A stretch of DNA of 64,000 nt, from assembly GCF_001640805.2 (NCBI RefSeq), contig NC_066852.1:14224194-14288193 (forward strand), given 5' to 3'. Each line of letters begins with the position of its first letter. The stretch's first letter is position 1. This document shows positions 63,601 to 64,000 of the stretch, one piece after another. Origin of the DNA: Lates calcarifer. Its lineage: Eukaryota > Chordata > Actinopteri > Centropomidae. A program made the position numbers and the translations under genes. Under the pieces are notes generated by a model. It worked only from the letters and a program-made list of their open reading frames with translations. It searched no databases and had not been told where the DNA came from.

Positions 63601-64000
63601 TGGTCCAGTCCCATTTTCCAGATTGCAGCGCATCCACATCGTAGATCCTTCCACTGGGGATACATCACTCATCAGGAGGTATGGCTTACTGACAGGAACT
63701 GTATTCAAGACAAAATCAAACAGCATGTAGGCGTATTTACTGTCTCCAATGCACATGAGGAACATTCTTCATGTGTCAGTGTATCCAGACAGACCATGTA
63801 ACCTTTTCTGTCTGTGGCATGTGAAGCTATGGACAAAGAGAAGGGCTAAAACTCCCCTCCTGTGCCTCCATCCCAGCTACAACCCTGCCTGAAGAAGTGA
63901 AGTCTTACCTCGGACAGTGAGGTGCACGTAGTAGTAGTAGACTATGGGCTCCTGTTCTGTGTCATAGATGGCCTGGCAGGTGAACAGGCCATGTGCAGCC
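57620..64000 (-). CDS. vsig10l2: VSIG10L2-like immunoglobulin superfamily membrane protein, C-terminal part (continues past base 64000)
   Basis: Eleven minus-strand exons, from beyond 64000 to 63909, then 63698-63423, 63136-62861, 62032-61745, 61412-61155, 61065-60775, 60482-60129, 59051-58929, 58832-58808, 58689-58589 and 57768-57620, give about 743 residues. They encode the end of one Ig domain (GLFTCQAIYD), five whole Ig domains, each in a phase-1 symmetric exon, with Cys pairs such as RLLCSWPGGFPTASLHW, DVQLDCNLRANYLPVSEITW and DSGEYRCTTSNAV, a fibronectin type III domain (NEVELEWQVHTEEQRGW and FTYQFRITPVN), a membrane helix (PAVIGAAIGGMLFAAILTAL) and a tail (NPRLHDMLFGLQHSQSRENI) ending VSVTITVKATGS. 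Many N-glycosylation sites. The CSWPGG/CSWDGG Ig style and membrane-proximal FN3 suggest VSIG10L2, whose human gene I recall near CHEK1. Function unestablished; adhesion is a guess. Signal peptide and first domains are outside the window. Confidence 0.65.
59375..59565. repeat. Dispersed repeat copy, related to 5555-5665
   Basis: See the copy near 5555. Further right this copy contains AGCAAAAGTTACATAGGCTT, and a looser relative (GAAAATTACATACTGTTGCT) lies at 44835-44870 in a cfb intron, suggesting one family with at least three copies in the window. Confidence 0.5.
60640..60705. mobile_element. Fragment of the GCTAAGCTAA repeat family
   Basis: TTTCTAGTCTTAATGCTAAG and CTAAGCTAATCAGCTGCTG match the end of the MITE-like element at 39114-39306. 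Only one end is present, inside a vsig10l2 intron. Confidence 0.5.
62427..62536 (-). other. Exon-like segment inside a vsig10l2 intron
   Basis: A 110-base open segment is bounded on the minus strand by an acceptor-like CTATTTCAAG and a donor GTACCTC. It could follow the preceding Ig exon in frame (entering phase 1) and encodes QQSVEVLQTYSPVRAVWEVD, but it exits in phase 0 while the next exon needs phase 1. Left out of the gene model. Confidence 0.3.

Overview
The window is animal nuclear DNA with split genes, consensus GT-AG introns, AATAAA poly(A) signals, many CA/GT microsatellites and short dispersed repeats. Protein similarity and the compact layout (eleven protein-coding genes in 64 kb, most introns 80-1500 bp) point to a ray-finned, probably percomorph-like, teleost fish. 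The species cannot be fixed from sequence alone. All gene names rest on recognising protein motifs by eye and on remembered family sequences; no database search was run.

Layout, left to right: the 5' half-kilocodon of cfap54 (minus, runs off the left edge); cryaba, an alpha-crystallin B (plus); mia, a small secreted SH3-like protein (minus); a BICD-family-like dynein cargo adaptor, bicdl2-like (plus); tomm40l, a mitochondrial import channel (minus); fdxacb1 (plus); alg9, an ER mannosyltransferase (plus); layn, layilin (minus); cfb, complement factor B with all 18 exons (minus); chek1, checkpoint kinase 1 (plus); and the 3' part of a VSIG10L2-like multi-Ig membrane protein (minus, runs off the right edge). 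For every complete gene the exon phases were checked by hand and add up to one open frame from ATG to stop.

The genes are unrelated functionally: cilium central apparatus, chaperone, cartilage matrix, dynein transport, mitochondrial import, tRNA-domain protein, N-glycosylation, hyaluronan-binding lectin, innate immunity, cell cycle, cell adhesion. The block looks like conserved linkage rather than an operon-like unit. Part of it (cryab, fdxacb1, alg9, layn, chek1, vsig10l2) matches genes that sit together on human 11q23-q24. Cfap54, mia, tomm40l, bicdl2 and cfb come from other human chromosomes; factor B in particular lies outside any MHC context here.

The most noteworthy observations are: a 4 x 39-bp coding tandem repeat lengthening the cytoplasmic tail of layilin; a perfect RFX X-box just upstream of cfap54; a tryptophan-rich N-terminus in cryaba; GT microsatellites serving directly as splice-acceptor tracts in several genes; two GC-AG introns; E2F/ETS-type sites at the chek1 promoter; an intron-split upstream ATG in cfb; and a frame-breaking exon-like segment inside vsig10l2. 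I found no wholly new gene system.
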